The translations under genes and the position numbers were made by a program. The notes under the pieces are model-generated. The model saw only the letters and a list, made by a program, of their open reading frames with translations, was not told the origin of the DNA and ran no database searches. This document shows positions 25,476 through 33,487 of a stretch of 37,846 nt of DNA, piece by piece. Source of the DNA: a virus. Numbering within the stretch: the first letter of the stretch is position 1; each line of letters opens with the position of its first letter. The stretch is from positions 1 to 37,846 of IMG/VR virus record IMGVR_UViG_3300030060_005727; one strand, given 5' to 3'.

Positions 25476-26099
25476 TTATCTCCATGTAGGTCCAGTTACC
25501 CAACCAACTATCGAATACCTTGTTCCCCGTGTAATCGGAGTAACTGAGTGTCTTAAGAATGACGGAAACACTAATAAGGTTCCTTTTTGTCTTACCGTTT
25601 CAATATCAGGTCTACCAGAACCTTCACAATCAGTACGATTTAAAATTAAGTTACAATCATCGTACTCACTAGAATCTGATAATTGTAGTGAGAATGATAT
25701 TTTTCTATGTAAATCTACTTCTTCACCCTCAGGTGATTGAGCTTTGTCACCTGCAAGATACATAACGTCTTGATGTTCAGTATAGAAACCTCCTGAGTTT
25801 GTATCGTATTGCATAAATTGTATATATTCTAAATTAGTGATATCAATATTATTGAACCATTTTTTATTAGCCGCATCAACCGCTGATATTAATTTAGCAA
25901 ATATATCTCTCATTTCCTCGATATAGATATTACAAAGTTTAACTTGTCTAATGTTTGTATCTTTACGACCATCTCTACCACCTCCAACTTTACCTTCTTC
26001 TAAACCATCTTTCAAACCTTTGTTAAGACATTTTAAAGTCAATATATCACATTCTTCAGGTGTGAAATAATTTTCAAAATACGACCACATACTTTTCAT
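25476..26099 (-). CDS. 2-oxoglutarate/Fe(II) dioxygenase, PKHD/P4H type
   Basis: The 207-residue product has the iron ligands H109-x-D111 (FYTEHQDV) and H184 (FLRHSVTPI), plus R194 (TRGTRYSIVGW) to hold 2-oxoglutarate. The N-terminus YFENYFTPEECDIL and the middle HRKISFSLQLSDSSEYDDC are typical of prolyl-hydroxylase-like enzymes. T4-like marine phages often carry one or more such genes. It could hydroxylate a protein (for example the collagen-like fibre repeats) or a small sugar; which one is open. The 5' end lies 7 bases after the alcohol dehydrogenase stop. Confidence 0.87.
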   Translation of the reverse strand: MKSMWSYFENYFTPEECDILTLKCLNKGLKDGLEEGKVGGGRDGRKDTNIRQVKLCNIYIEEMRDIFAKLISAVDAANKKWFNNIDITNLEYIQFMQYDTNSGGFYTEHQDVMYLAGDKAQSPEGEEVDLHRKISFSLQLSDSSEYDDCNLILNRTDCEGSGRPDIETVRQKGTLLVFPSFLRHSVTPITRGTRYSIVGWVTGPTWR

Positions 26100-26106
26100 A
26101 ATAAAC

Positions 26107-27150
26107 CTACATTTCTATTATACATCGACCAGATAATCCTTGTCCTGAACGGACTATATCGAGAGCGTCATTCACTTGATATAAATCTAATCGATTTGTT
26201 ATTAATTTGTCGAGATTGAGTTTTCCTCGTTTATAGAGACTCAAATACCTGTTTATATCGACTGAAGGGTTTGTGAGTCCTCCATCACTATCCATCAAAA
26301 CTTTACCTTTAAAATGTTGTAATACTGAATGTAAAGTTAAATGTTCATTAGGTTTCGGTTGTCCTACCATTATAGTCTTACCACCTCCTGTTGTCATGTC
26401 ACAGGCTTTCTCAATAAGTTCAGTATGACCTGTTGTATCTATAAATACATCAACTCCTGAACTACCTACAATCTTTTTTAAACTTTCACGGACATCCTCT
26501 TGACTTGTATTTATCGTATGTGTTGCTCCAAACTCTCGAGCTAGTTCTAATTTATGGTCATGAATATCTATAGCTATAATAGGATTACCAGACACAAGAG
26601 ATGCTCCTTGTATTACATTGAGACCTACACCCCCCGAACCGAAAACAGCTACTGATTGACCTATTTTTAATTTAGCTTCATTATTGATTATACCTAAACC
26701 AGTTGTAACACTACAACCCATCAAGGCGGCTACATCATATGGAATATCATCATCTATCTTTGTTACTCTGTTTTCAGAAACAATAGCCATCTCATTGAAT
26801 GTAGTGACTAATCCCCCTCCTACCATTTTACCACTACTCTCTGAAACATATTTAGGAAACTCTGATTCTATCCCGTCTCCTTTTCTCCAGTGCATCACTA
26901 CTCTATCACCAGGACTTACCGTTGTTACTCCTTCACCAACTTCGAGTACTTTAGCACCCCCTTCATGTCCGAGTAAACAAGGTAAAAATTCTTTTTTAAT
27001 TTTCACACCTGAAATATGACCTAGTTGAGCTCCACATATACCACTACTTCGTACTTCAACTAAAACTTGTCCAACACTACATTTATGTTGTAAGTAAAGT
27101 TTTTCAACAACTAAAGGTTCATTAAAATTATAAATTACAGCTGCTTTCAT
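26107..27150 (-). CDS. Zinc-dependent alcohol dehydrogenase (MDR family)
   Basis: The start is taken as ATG 27150 (MKAAVIYNFNEPLVVEKLYL), which overlaps the kinase stop as ATGA; a longer frame reaching 27201 would lie inside the kinase gene. The 347-residue product has catalytic-zinc ligands C39 (SSGICGAQLG), GHE at 61-63 and C146 (LMGCSVTTGLG), and a Rossmann motif GSGGVG at 171-176. The lobe with four structural-zinc cysteines is missing (MHWRKGDGIESEFPKYV occupies that place), so only one zinc is expected. It is close to the class III/benzyl alcohol dehydrogenase branch. It likely oxidises or reduces an alcohol/aldehyde in the sugar pathway. Confidence 0.88.
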   Translation of the reverse strand: MKAAVIYNFNEPLVVEKLYLQHKCSVGQVLVEVRSSGICGAQLGHISGVKIKKEFLPCLLGHEGGAKVLEVGEGVTTVSPGDRVVMHWRKGDGIESEFPKYVSESSGKMVGGGLVTTFNEMAIVSENRVTKIDDDIPYDVAALMGCSVTTGLGIINNEAKLKIGQSVAVFGSGGVGLNVIQGASLVSGNPIIAIDIHDHKLELAREFGATHTINTSQEDVRESLKKIVGSSGVDVFIDTTGHTELIEKACDMTTGGGKTIMVGQPKPNEHLTLHSVLQHFKGKVLMDSDGGLTNPSVDINRYLSLYKRGKLNLDKLITNRLDLYQVNDALDIVRSGQGLSGRCIIEM

Positions 27151-27905
27151 TTCTGAGTGACTACCTCCACACCGTGTTTTTGAATGACTTCTACAGAACA
27201 TTCTTGTGCGAACTTTATTGAAGTATCTGGATTATTATTCTTTAAATAGTGTATTGTAAAGGCAGCTAAAAACGTATCACCTGCTCCTGAAACATCTCTT
27301 ACTTCTACTTTTTTGAAAACAGGATAAGTTTTATTTTGAAATCTACAACCTTTACCTCCTAATGTAACTATTAGTTTTGAATCTATACCAGGAAAATTAT
27401 TGTAATAAAGATTATCTAGTAAATGTTTTGTTTTTTCATACTCATATTCATTTAGTTTTATAAAATCAGCTTTCACACACCAGTCATCTAATAATTTATT
27501 AGTTTGTAGGAATGTAGGAGTGTCTGTCTCTAAAATCAGTTTTAAATCTCCAACATTTAGAAATCCCTTATCATAATCAGATATTATTATCCCATCGTAT
27601 CCTTTAAGTTTTTCTTCGTCATGTTCATATTTGTTTTCTACGTAATCGTGTTTATCGACTCTTATTATCATTTGATGAGTTCTATCATCAACGTAACGTA
27701 TTTTTTCTATCGTATTTTTATTTGTGATAATATCACAATCATAACCTAAAGAACGTACGTTAGCTGCTACATTACCTGCCATACCCATATTAGATTTACT
27801 TCTTGTGGGTTGAAAGACAGGAACTGGAGCTTCTGGACACATACGTTCACAAGTACCATATTCGTATGTATCTTTACAACTATCACCTATAACTAATATT
27901 TTCAT
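27147..27905 (-). CDS. PfkB-family sugar kinase, HldE kinase-domain type
   Basis: The 252-residue product resembles the N-terminal kinase domain of HldE/RfaE, which phosphorylates D-glycero-D-manno-heptose 7-phosphate: VIGDSCKDTYEYGTCERMCP, PEAPVPVF, MGMAGNVAANVRSLGYDC and the PfkB signature DVSGAGD at 204-210 with catalytic D210. HldE of Gram-negatives continues into a nucleotidyltransferase domain; here the protein ends after the kinase domain (QKHGVEVVTQK) and is some 60 residues shorter than that domain usually is. Activation of the sugar to an NDP form would need a host enzyme. It overlaps the epimerase gene by 4 bases (ATGA) and the alcohol dehydrogenase by 4. Confidence 0.85.
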   Translation of the reverse strand: MKILVIGDSCKDTYEYGTCERMCPEAPVPVFQPTRSKSNMGMAGNVAANVRSLGYDCDIITNKNTIEKIRYVDDRTHQMIIRVDKHDYVENKYEHDEEKLKGYDGIIISDYDKGFLNVGDLKLILETDTPTFLQTNKLLDDWCVKADFIKLNEYEYEKTKHLLDNLYYNNFPGIDSKLIVTLGGKGCRFQNKTYPVFKKVEVRDVSGAGDTFLAAFTIHYLKNNNPDTSIKFAQECSVEVIQKHGVEVVTQK

Positions 27906-28696
27906 TTTAAAAAATCCTTATAATCTTTAATACCTGATTCTAAATTGTATTCAGGTTCCCAACCTGGCATCCATTTACTTTTATCAGATTGAGTATGATA
28001 TTGATACCAATCAGGTATTTCATACTCTTGTTTATATTCGTAGGGTATTTCCATTAAATCTAAAACATCTTCAAATAATCTAGCTTGTCCACTACCAACT
28101 TCGTAAACACCTGGTTCTACATTATTAAATAGTGGATAAATTGTTGCCCTTACAATATCTTTTATGTAAACAAAATCTCTTTTTGGTTTTTTAGGAAAAA
28201 GTTTAAATTGACCGAGTTTATAAGCCTGATATGCAACTGAAGCCATTTTTCCTTTTCTTTCTTCACCTGGACCATATACGTTAAAGTATCTGAGAGCTAT
28301 GAAATCCATATCAAGAGCTTTTCCATAATCTTCAGCTAATAATTTAGACCATCCATACACATTACTAGGTATACCATCAACACCATCATTAGCTGCTGAT
28401 GATGAATAAATTACTTTTTTATTATATTTTTTAGCTAAATCAAATAACTTTTTACTGAAAATATAATTAGTCATCATCATTGAAGACATATTTTGGTCAC
28501 TTGTGTCTGAGTTAGCTCCTATATGTAGGATAACATCACAATATTTAACCCTAATAGCTAATTCGTTTTCCCAATCAAGTTTTTCAGTAAAATCACGTTC
28601 AATCTTATATATTACATGAATACTATGAACATCTGTTAGTGTTTTCATTACATTACGACCTATAAAACCATCATAACCTGTTAAAAGAACTCTCAT
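27902..28696 (-). CDS. hldD: HldD-like NAD(P)-dependent sugar epimerase
   Basis: This 264-residue extended SDR closely follows HldD, the ADP-glyceromanno-heptose 6-epimerase: TGYDGFIG (6-13) for NAD(P), HIGANSDTSDQN (58-69), NYIFSKKLFDLA, SSSAA (98-102), YGWSK with Y114 and K118, and YFNVYGPGEERKGKMASVA, ending in RDFVYIKDIV. The matches GAxSDT and GxxxERKGxMASV are specific for HldD rather than for GalE or RmlB. It is shorter than E. coli HldD (310), mainly in the C-terminal half. Expected product is the L,D-heptose form of a nucleotide heptose, though the substrate may be a modified sugar. Confidence 0.86.
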   Translation of the reverse strand: MRVLLTGYDGFIGRNVMKTLTDVHSIHVIYKIERDFTEKLDWENELAIRVKYCDVILHIGANSDTSDQNMSSMMMTNYIFSKKLFDLAKKYNKKVIYSSSAANDGVDGIPSNVYGWSKLLAEDYGKALDMDFIALRYFNVYGPGEERKGKMASVAYQAYKLGQFKLFPKKPKRDFVYIKDIVRATIYPLFNNVEPGVYEVGSGQARLFEDVLDLMEIPYEYKQEYEIPDWYQYHTQSDKSKWMPGWEPEYNLESGIKDYKDFLK

Positions 28697-28699
28697 TTA

Positions 28700-29260
28700 T
28701 TACTCCGTATCAAAGAAAAATACTTGTGTTAATCGACCATTTTTTAAATTATCACCAAAATAATCTAAACTTTTATGAAATAATTGTCCATCATAAAGAA
28801 CTAATTTATTATATTCATTCGAAACTTTTTGGACTAATTCCCATCTAAAATACTCTTGACCTTGTGATTCTAATTCTTTTGATTTTTCTTTATCTTGTCT
28901 AGTATTTGTTATTCCACTTTCTCTGTGTTTGTAAAAACCTGTACCTGATGACGGAGGAGCGTCAGGGGTCAAATAACATAAACCAGCCCATGTGTTATTG
29001 GTATCTGCATGAATCCAGGATTTCTCCCAAGCATATGTTATTTGAAATGACCCGTTGACGTCCTCTGAAAAATTACTTATTTTACCTCCGTAAGGAAAAA
29101 TTATATCCTGTATTACATTTTGTATTGATGAATTGATGTAAGGTTCAGTTCTTATCCCAGGATAGTTTCCTTCTTTCGAAAAAGGGAGTGATAAAGCATC
29201 ACGTCTTACATCATCCGGATTTGTATAAAAATTGTTTATTGTAATAATATCTAGGTTCAT
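28700..29260 (-). CDS. 2-oxoglutarate/Fe(II) oxygenase of the DUF6445-like type
   Basis: The 186-residue product starts at ATG 29260 (overlapping the upstream stop as ATGA); a TTG 12 bases earlier is less likely. Iron ligands H84-x-D86 lie in SWIHADTNNTWAGLCYLTPD, with H162 (GQLFHKSLDYF) and R176 (NGRLTQVFFF). SSGTGFYKHRESG is typical of this phage-rich oxygenase family. It differs from the other oxygenase in the island, so two separate hydroxylations or oxidations are implied. Substrate unknown. Its neighbours are the carbamoyltransferase partner gene and the HldD-like epimerase. Confidence 0.82.
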   Translation of the reverse strand: MNLDIITINNFYTNPDDVRRDALSLPFSKEGNYPGIRTEPYINSSIQNVIQDIIFPYGGKISNFSEDVNGSFQITYAWEKSWIHADTNNTWAGLCYLTPDAPPSSGTGFYKHRESGITNTRQDKEKSKELESQGQEYFRWELVQKVSNEYNKLVLYDGQLFHKSLDYFGDNLKNGRLTQVFFFDTE

Positions 29261-30045
29261 ACTATTTTCCAATCTGAAAGTCCTAATATATCTTTAGCTA
29301 TTTCCTCACTTGTTTGATTTAGATAATTACGAGGATTCTTAAAAGAAGCAAATAAATTCGTTGTAGGGTACCTGTTTCCTATTTGTTCAGGTAAATTAGC
29401 CTTATCCATAATATCATAATGTATAGCATGACCAGATAAATTAGCTCCATATTCATCAAAGGCAAAACGACCTATATCGTAACTCGCATAAATATGTCCA
29501 GCTAAATTTTCATTCCAAGAAGCCGTAACTACATAAGGTATAACTCCATCTTGATACTTATCAATTATATAATCTGACTTAGATTGTATAGTTAAATTAC
29601 AATCATGTTTTTTCTGAAACTCTAATGCCACTTGTGCCCATATATCAGCTTCTTCATCATCGCTAGTGTGTAATTTTACTACAACGTTTTCTCCTATCAG
29701 ATTAATTCGTTTTGAAAATATAGTAGAGAATCCGTAATCTGGATTGAACTCTTTCACTTCAACAAGCCAGTCTATATAAAAACTAGCAAAAGCACGTTGA
29801 TAGTGTTGTAGTCCCTTAGGTTGAGCAGGAATGACACCAGATGTTATCCAGTGTATTTCTTGTGATTCAGTTATGTGATTAAACAATACTAAATATTGTT
29901 TTCTACAATCAAAACCTTTATGTTTGTATGTCGTTGATTTTTGACCATGAATTGTCAATGTGGGTCCTTTATAAAATGACAAATTAATATAAGGAGGAAC
30001 ACTCCTTAAAAAACCCCCATCTAATCGTTTTATTTTATTGTTCAT
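29257..30045 (-). CDS. Carbamoyltransferase partner protein B (unknown family)
   Basis: This 262-residue protein is a paralogue of the product of 31123..31863. Both carry a long central domain with Y-rich strands, the shared motifs YDIGRF, LHT(S)D and a C-terminal EE/DE-(I/V)-AKDILGLSDW. I do not recognise a catalytic motif. The ATG at 30045 overlaps the truncated carbamoyltransferase by 11 bases, and each copy follows directly after a carbamoyltransferase, so the two probably act together (partner, acceptor-binding subunit or second enzyme). The paralogues have diverged strongly outside those motifs. No membrane segment or signal peptide is visible. Confidence 0.65.
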   Translation of the reverse strand: MNNKIKRLDGGFLRSVPPYINLSFYKGPTLTIHGQKSTTYKHKGFDCRKQYLVLFNHITESQEIHWITSGVIPAQPKGLQHYQRAFASFYIDWLVEVKEFNPDYGFSTIFSKRINLIGENVVVKLHTSDDEEADIWAQVALEFQKKHDCNLTIQSKSDYIIDKYQDGVIPYVVTASWNENLAGHIYASYDIGRFAFDEYGANLSGHAIHYDIMDKANLPEQIGNRYPTTNLFASFKNPRNYLNQTSEEIAKDILGLSDWKIV

Positions 30046-31123
30046 CAGACCATCCTATTATTGAATCAATTTCTTCTTGTGAATATTTTGTACCCAAAAA
30101 CACATCATTTAATTTTTTCGTTTTCCATTCTCCTAACTCGACTGCTTTTTTTAGAGTAGCTCCTAAAGCAAGTCCTGCATCAGTCATAGCAGGATAAACG
30201 TACATTTCATCCACCCAATCAAGTTCATTAAGTTTTTGATTTAACTTGACATTTGAAAATACACCACCGGCTACTGCTACTTTTGTGTATTCGGGATAAA
30301 CTTTATGTAAATGATTTAAATATTCTTTCATCCTATTTTCTAAAAATAATTGAACATTATAAGCTAAGTTCGCTGCTTTTTGTTCATCATCTCTCGTACC
30401 TCGTATCGGTATGACATTTATATCCTCTAAGTATTCAAATACTAGATGTATACCATAATCAGAAGTAGAAAGTCCTGCAGGAGTAAATGTCATTGTATGT
30501 TCATCGTATTGACATAAAAAATTAAGAGCATTATATATTGTTTCATCATAAACACCATGTCCTGCTAGACCCGTAACTTTACCCTCATCTTTATGTATTC
30601 TCCAACCTAACCAACGTGTTGTGTAAGCGTACATACAAGGTATTGTTGAACTTTTACTAAAAAACATAGTACTTAAATGTTTCATCGTATTGTCTTCTGC
30701 TAAATATAATTTACCATAAGTGTTTTCATGTCCGTATAAATGACCTAATCCTCCCCCATCGTATGAAATTACTAATGTAGGTTCGTTAAATCCTGATGTA
30801 TAGTAAGCTCCATAACAATGAGCATCATGATGATTAACCATGTAAACTTTTTCTTTAGGAACATCATGTTTATCGTTCCAAAATGAAGATACAGCACTTA
30901 CAGGAGTAGCTGTACAAACGTAATCTGCCTCATTCATTTTCATGTTAAATTCGTTTTCGATTCTTTGAATTGATAAATCAGGTAATGCATTTAAATCATC
31001 ACAAACTTTTATACGTTTAGGTCTTTCTTCTTGTATAGCAGATACTATTTTTCCATCTTTAAGTAAAACAGCTCCTGCATCATGACAAGTATTTCCCCCA
31101 TAAACTCCAAATAAACTACTCAT
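30035..31123 (-). CDS. Carbamoyltransferase lacking the C-terminal domain
   Basis: The 362-residue product begins MSSLFGVYGGNTCHDAGAVL at ATG 31123, which overlaps the partner-A stop as TAATG; a TTG start 15 bases earlier coincides with the Shine-Dalgarno region and is rejected. It aligns throughout with residues 1-351 of the full-length copy: QEERPKRIKV, NHHDAHCYGAYYTSG with the metal-binding HHxxH at 98-102, DEGKVTGLAGHG and AGGVFSNVKLNQKLNELDW. It then ends (SIIGWSDEQ) exactly where the second domain starts, so GPRALGARS and the NTSFN block are absent. In TobZ-type enzymes the missing domain makes the carbamoyl-adenylate, so this copy might accept it from the full-length one, or be a regulator or binding protein. 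Confidence 0.85.
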   Translation of the reverse strand: MSSLFGVYGGNTCHDAGAVLLKDGKIVSAIQEERPKRIKVCDDLNALPDLSIQRIENEFNMKMNEADYVCTATPVSAVSSFWNDKHDVPKEKVYMVNHHDAHCYGAYYTSGFNEPTLVISYDGGGLGHLYGHENTYGKLYLAEDNTMKHLSTMFFSKSSTIPCMYAYTTRWLGWRIHKDEGKVTGLAGHGVYDETIYNALNFLCQYDEHTMTFTPAGLSTSDYGIHLVFEYLEDINVIPIRGTRDDEQKAANLAYNVQLFLENRMKEYLNHLHKVYPEYTKVAVAGGVFSNVKLNQKLNELDWVDEMYVYPAMTDAGLALGATLKKAVELGEWKTKKLNDVFLGTKYSQEEIDSIIGWSDEQ

Positions 31124-31863
31124 TAAAATAACTCCCAATCTGACAATCCTAAAATATCTTTAGCAACATCTTCATCACTAAGATTGTTCGGGTCTCTAGG
31201 ATTGAGTCCTGAATAAACCATATTAGTTTCGACAAATCGTTTACCTGCTGGATACGCTTCAGGATACGGATTCGGTATATCAATTTGTTCTTGATTATCA
31301 TCTAACACACTTAGAATATGTCCTGCATCTCTAGGTTGTTCAAATCTTCCTATATCATAAGTTGAATAAACATTCATCATTTCATCTTCCATATCTAAAA
31401 AAGAAATACCAAATTCACGTACAGCTCTTCGTTGTAACTCTTTATTACTCACTGCAAAATTAAGTTGACAATGATGTAGATTTTTATAATCAAAACATAC
31501 TTTTATCCAAGTACACATTTGTTCCCAATCATCGGTGTGTAACCTTATTTGAACGTCTTTATTATAATCACTATATTGATGATAATCAACAACTTGAAAT
31601 CCGTATTCAGGACTCCATGTGCTAGTTGTTAAGACCCAAGGTACGTAAAATGAAAACATTTGAGAGCCGTACCAACCAGGAGGGTTTATACTACGACTCA
31701 TCATAGTATTCATTTGATTTCTTTTCTTATCTAATATACTAAAATCTATTTTTAAAAACATATCATATGGTGTTTCAGACGTACTACCATGAATATCTAT
31801 TTTAGGTGTAGAATTAAAAGTATAAATAAAGTAAAGATTACGAACTGACAGATTACTCAACAT
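31123..31863 (-). CDS. Carbamoyltransferase partner protein A (unknown family)
   Basis: The 246-residue product starts at ATG 31863 (MLSNLSVRNLYFIYTF), inside the end of the full-length carbamoyltransferase gene. It shares with partner B the segments YDIGRF, LHTDDWEQ and EDVAKDILGLSDW at the C-terminus. The N-terminal half is aromatic-rich (PPGWYGSQMFSFYVPWVLTT). No catalytic motif is recognisable, so its role is unknown; the fixed order behind each carbamoyltransferase argues for a joint function. It is coupled on both sides by short overlaps. A different TTG start 9 bases upstream is possible. Confidence 0.65.
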   Translation of the reverse strand: MLSNLSVRNLYFIYTFNSTPKIDIHGSTSETPYDMFLKIDFSILDKKRNQMNTMMSRSINPPGWYGSQMFSFYVPWVLTTSTWSPEYGFQVVDYHQYSDYNKDVQIRLHTDDWEQMCTWIKVCFDYKNLHHCQLNFAVSNKELQRRAVREFGISFLDMEDEMMNVYSTYDIGRFEQPRDAGHILSVLDDNQEQIDIPNPYPEAYPAGKRFVETNMVYSGLNPRDPNNLSDEDVAKDILGLSDWELF

Positions 31864-33487
31864 AGTAAACAAAATCCTCCATTACTAAATAATCTACAAC
31901 TCCGTCCACTAAGTGTTTGATAGCCTGGTCAGGTCCATCTATTATAGGTTCTCCATGTACATTGAATGATGTATTAAGAAGAACCGGTATGTTTGAAAGT
32001 TTTTCATATTCAACAAGTACTTCGTAAAAAGGATTGTAATCGAATACCAATTGAGGTCTAGCACTCTTATCAACTTTATGAACAACAGCAGGTATTTTAT
32101 CTATCCATTCTTCTCTTGTATCGTAACACATTGTCATAAATTCAGCTGTGTAATGTGATTTATTATTAGTGACAAATATTTCATTTGCTTTTTCTCCTAG
32201 AACTATCGGAGCAAAAGGCATTACTTCATTTCTTCCTAATCTCTTATTTAATTTTTCGTGAGTTTCAGCATCTGTCGGTCTTACTAATACACTTCTCGCT
32301 CCTAATGCTCTAGGACCAAATTCAAATCTTCCTTTGAACCAACCGATAATGTTCCCATCATTAAGATAACTAGCAACTGATTTCATATCAGCCTTGACTC
32401 GTTTAATTTTTTTATTATCCATTGTAACTCCTTGTATTATATCATCAATATAATCTTGACTAAATTTACTACCATAAAATAGATGTTTAAATCTTTTAGA
32501 TTTCCATTCTCCTAATTCAACTGCTTTAGCTAAAACACTTCCTAAAGCATTACCTGCATCATTCATAGCAGGATATATATAAGTCTCGTCAATCCAATCT
32601 AATTCATTTATTCTCTGATTCAATTTAACATTAGCAAAAACACCTCCTGCTAAAGCTACTTTTTTATATTCAGGATATAACTCATTCATGTGATTTAAAT
32701 ATTCAATAAATTTATTTTCTAAAAAATATTGCATATTAAATGCTAAATCAGCTCTTGACTTTTCATCATCTAAGTTTAAAACTTTGTTAAAAATAAGACT
32801 ATTTAAAACATGATTTATTCCTGTAGCACTCTCAGCTTGTGAATTAGGTACAAACTTTTTGATACTTTTATCATACCAACAAATCGTTTCAAATGACTTA
32901 TATATTTCTTCGTTATACTCTCCGTGTCCTGCTAGACCCGTAACTTTACCTTCATCTTTATGAACTATCCAACCTAAATATCTAGTAACAGCAGCATACA
33001 TACAAGGGATACTTGCTGTATAACCCATCGGAAAAGAATTTATCAATGACATTTTACCATTTTCTGCTAAGTATGTTCTACCAAAAGTAGTCTTGTAACC
33101 TTTTGATTTTGAAAGACCTCCAGCATCATAAGAAGCTACAAGTGTTTTTTCATTGAAACCTGATGTATAATAAGCTCCATAACAATGTGACTCATGATGA
33201 TTGACAATAAATATTTTCTCTTTAGGTACAGAATGTTCATACAAGAATTTTGAATCTATTCCCATCGGACTTGCTGTACAAATCCAATCAACATCTTTTA
33301 ATTTAATACCAAATTCTTTTTCGATTCTATGTAAACTTAATATAGGACTTGCATATTGGTCTTTATAAACTTTAACTCGTCTCGGTCTTTCTTCTTGAAT
33401 GACTGATTTAATTTTTCCGTCAACCATGTAAACAGAACAAGCATCGTGAGCACAAGACCCTCCGTATATTCCTATGATTTTACTCAC
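31853..33487 (-). CDS. Full-length carbamoyltransferase (NodU/CmcH/TobZ family)
   Basis: This 544-residue enzyme has both domains. The N-terminal Kae1-like part carries NHHESHCYGAYYTSG with HHxxH at 97-101 for iron, DEGKVTGLAGHGEY and AGGVFANVKLNQ; the C-terminal part carries FEFGPRALGARSVL at 388-401 and VLLNTSFNVHGEPIID at 502-517. Such enzymes use carbamoyl phosphate and ATP to carbamoylate a sugar hydroxyl of an antibiotic, Nod factor or surface glycan. The start is GTG 33487 with AAGGA 6 bases upstream, overlapping the radical-SAM stop as GTGA. In this setting the acceptor may be a heptose or a derivative of it. Confidence 0.92.
   Translation of the reverse strand: MSKIIGIYGGSCAHDACSVYMVDGKIKSVIQEERPRRVKVYKDQYASPILSLHRIEKEFGIKLKDVDWICTASPMGIDSKFLYEHSVPKEKIFIVNHHESHCYGAYYTSGFNEKTLVASYDAGGLSKSKGYKTTFGRTYLAENGKMSLINSFPMGYTASIPCMYAAVTRYLGWIVHKDEGKVTGLAGHGEYNEEIYKSFETICWYDKSIKKFVPNSQAESATGINHVLNSLIFNKVLNLDDEKSRADLAFNMQYFLENKFIEYLNHMNELYPEYKKVALAGGVFANVKLNQRINELDWIDETYIYPAMNDAGNALGSVLAKAVELGEWKSKRFKHLFYGSKFSQDYIDDIIQGVTMDNKKIKRVKADMKSVASYLNDGNIIGWFKGRFEFGPRALGARSVLVRPTDAETHEKLNKRLGRNEVMPFAPIVLGEKANEIFVTNNKSHYTAEFMTMCYDTREEWIDKIPAVVHKVDKSARPQLVFDYNPFYEVLVEYEKLSNIPVLLNTSFNVHGEPIIDGPDQAIKHLVDGVVDYLVMEDFVYYVE

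Larger units (their letters stand above)
29257..33487 (-). repeat. Tandem duplication of a carbamoyltransferase-partner gene pair
   Basis: Gene pairs 33487-31123 (full-length carbamoyltransferase, partner A) and 31123-29257 (N-terminal carbamoyltransferase, partner B) are arranged head to tail in the same order and joined by short overlaps. Protein similarity is clear in both members, and the ends of the two partner genes are alike at the DNA level (both read ATATCTTTAGC on the + strand). The second copy lacks the carbamoyltransferase C-terminal domain. Confidence 0.85.

Noticed and set aside
27151-27201. 17-residue N-terminal extension of the alcohol dehydrogenase
   Set aside because: It would overlap 55 bases of the kinase gene; family members start at MKAAV, and ATG 27150 overlaps the kinase stop as ATGA.
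30035-31123. Reading the short carbamoyltransferase as a pseudogene
   Set aside because: It is uninterrupted, keeps its metal-binding motif, has a good ribosome site and ends precisely at a domain border with a coupled downstream gene, so a functional single-domain protein is more likely.
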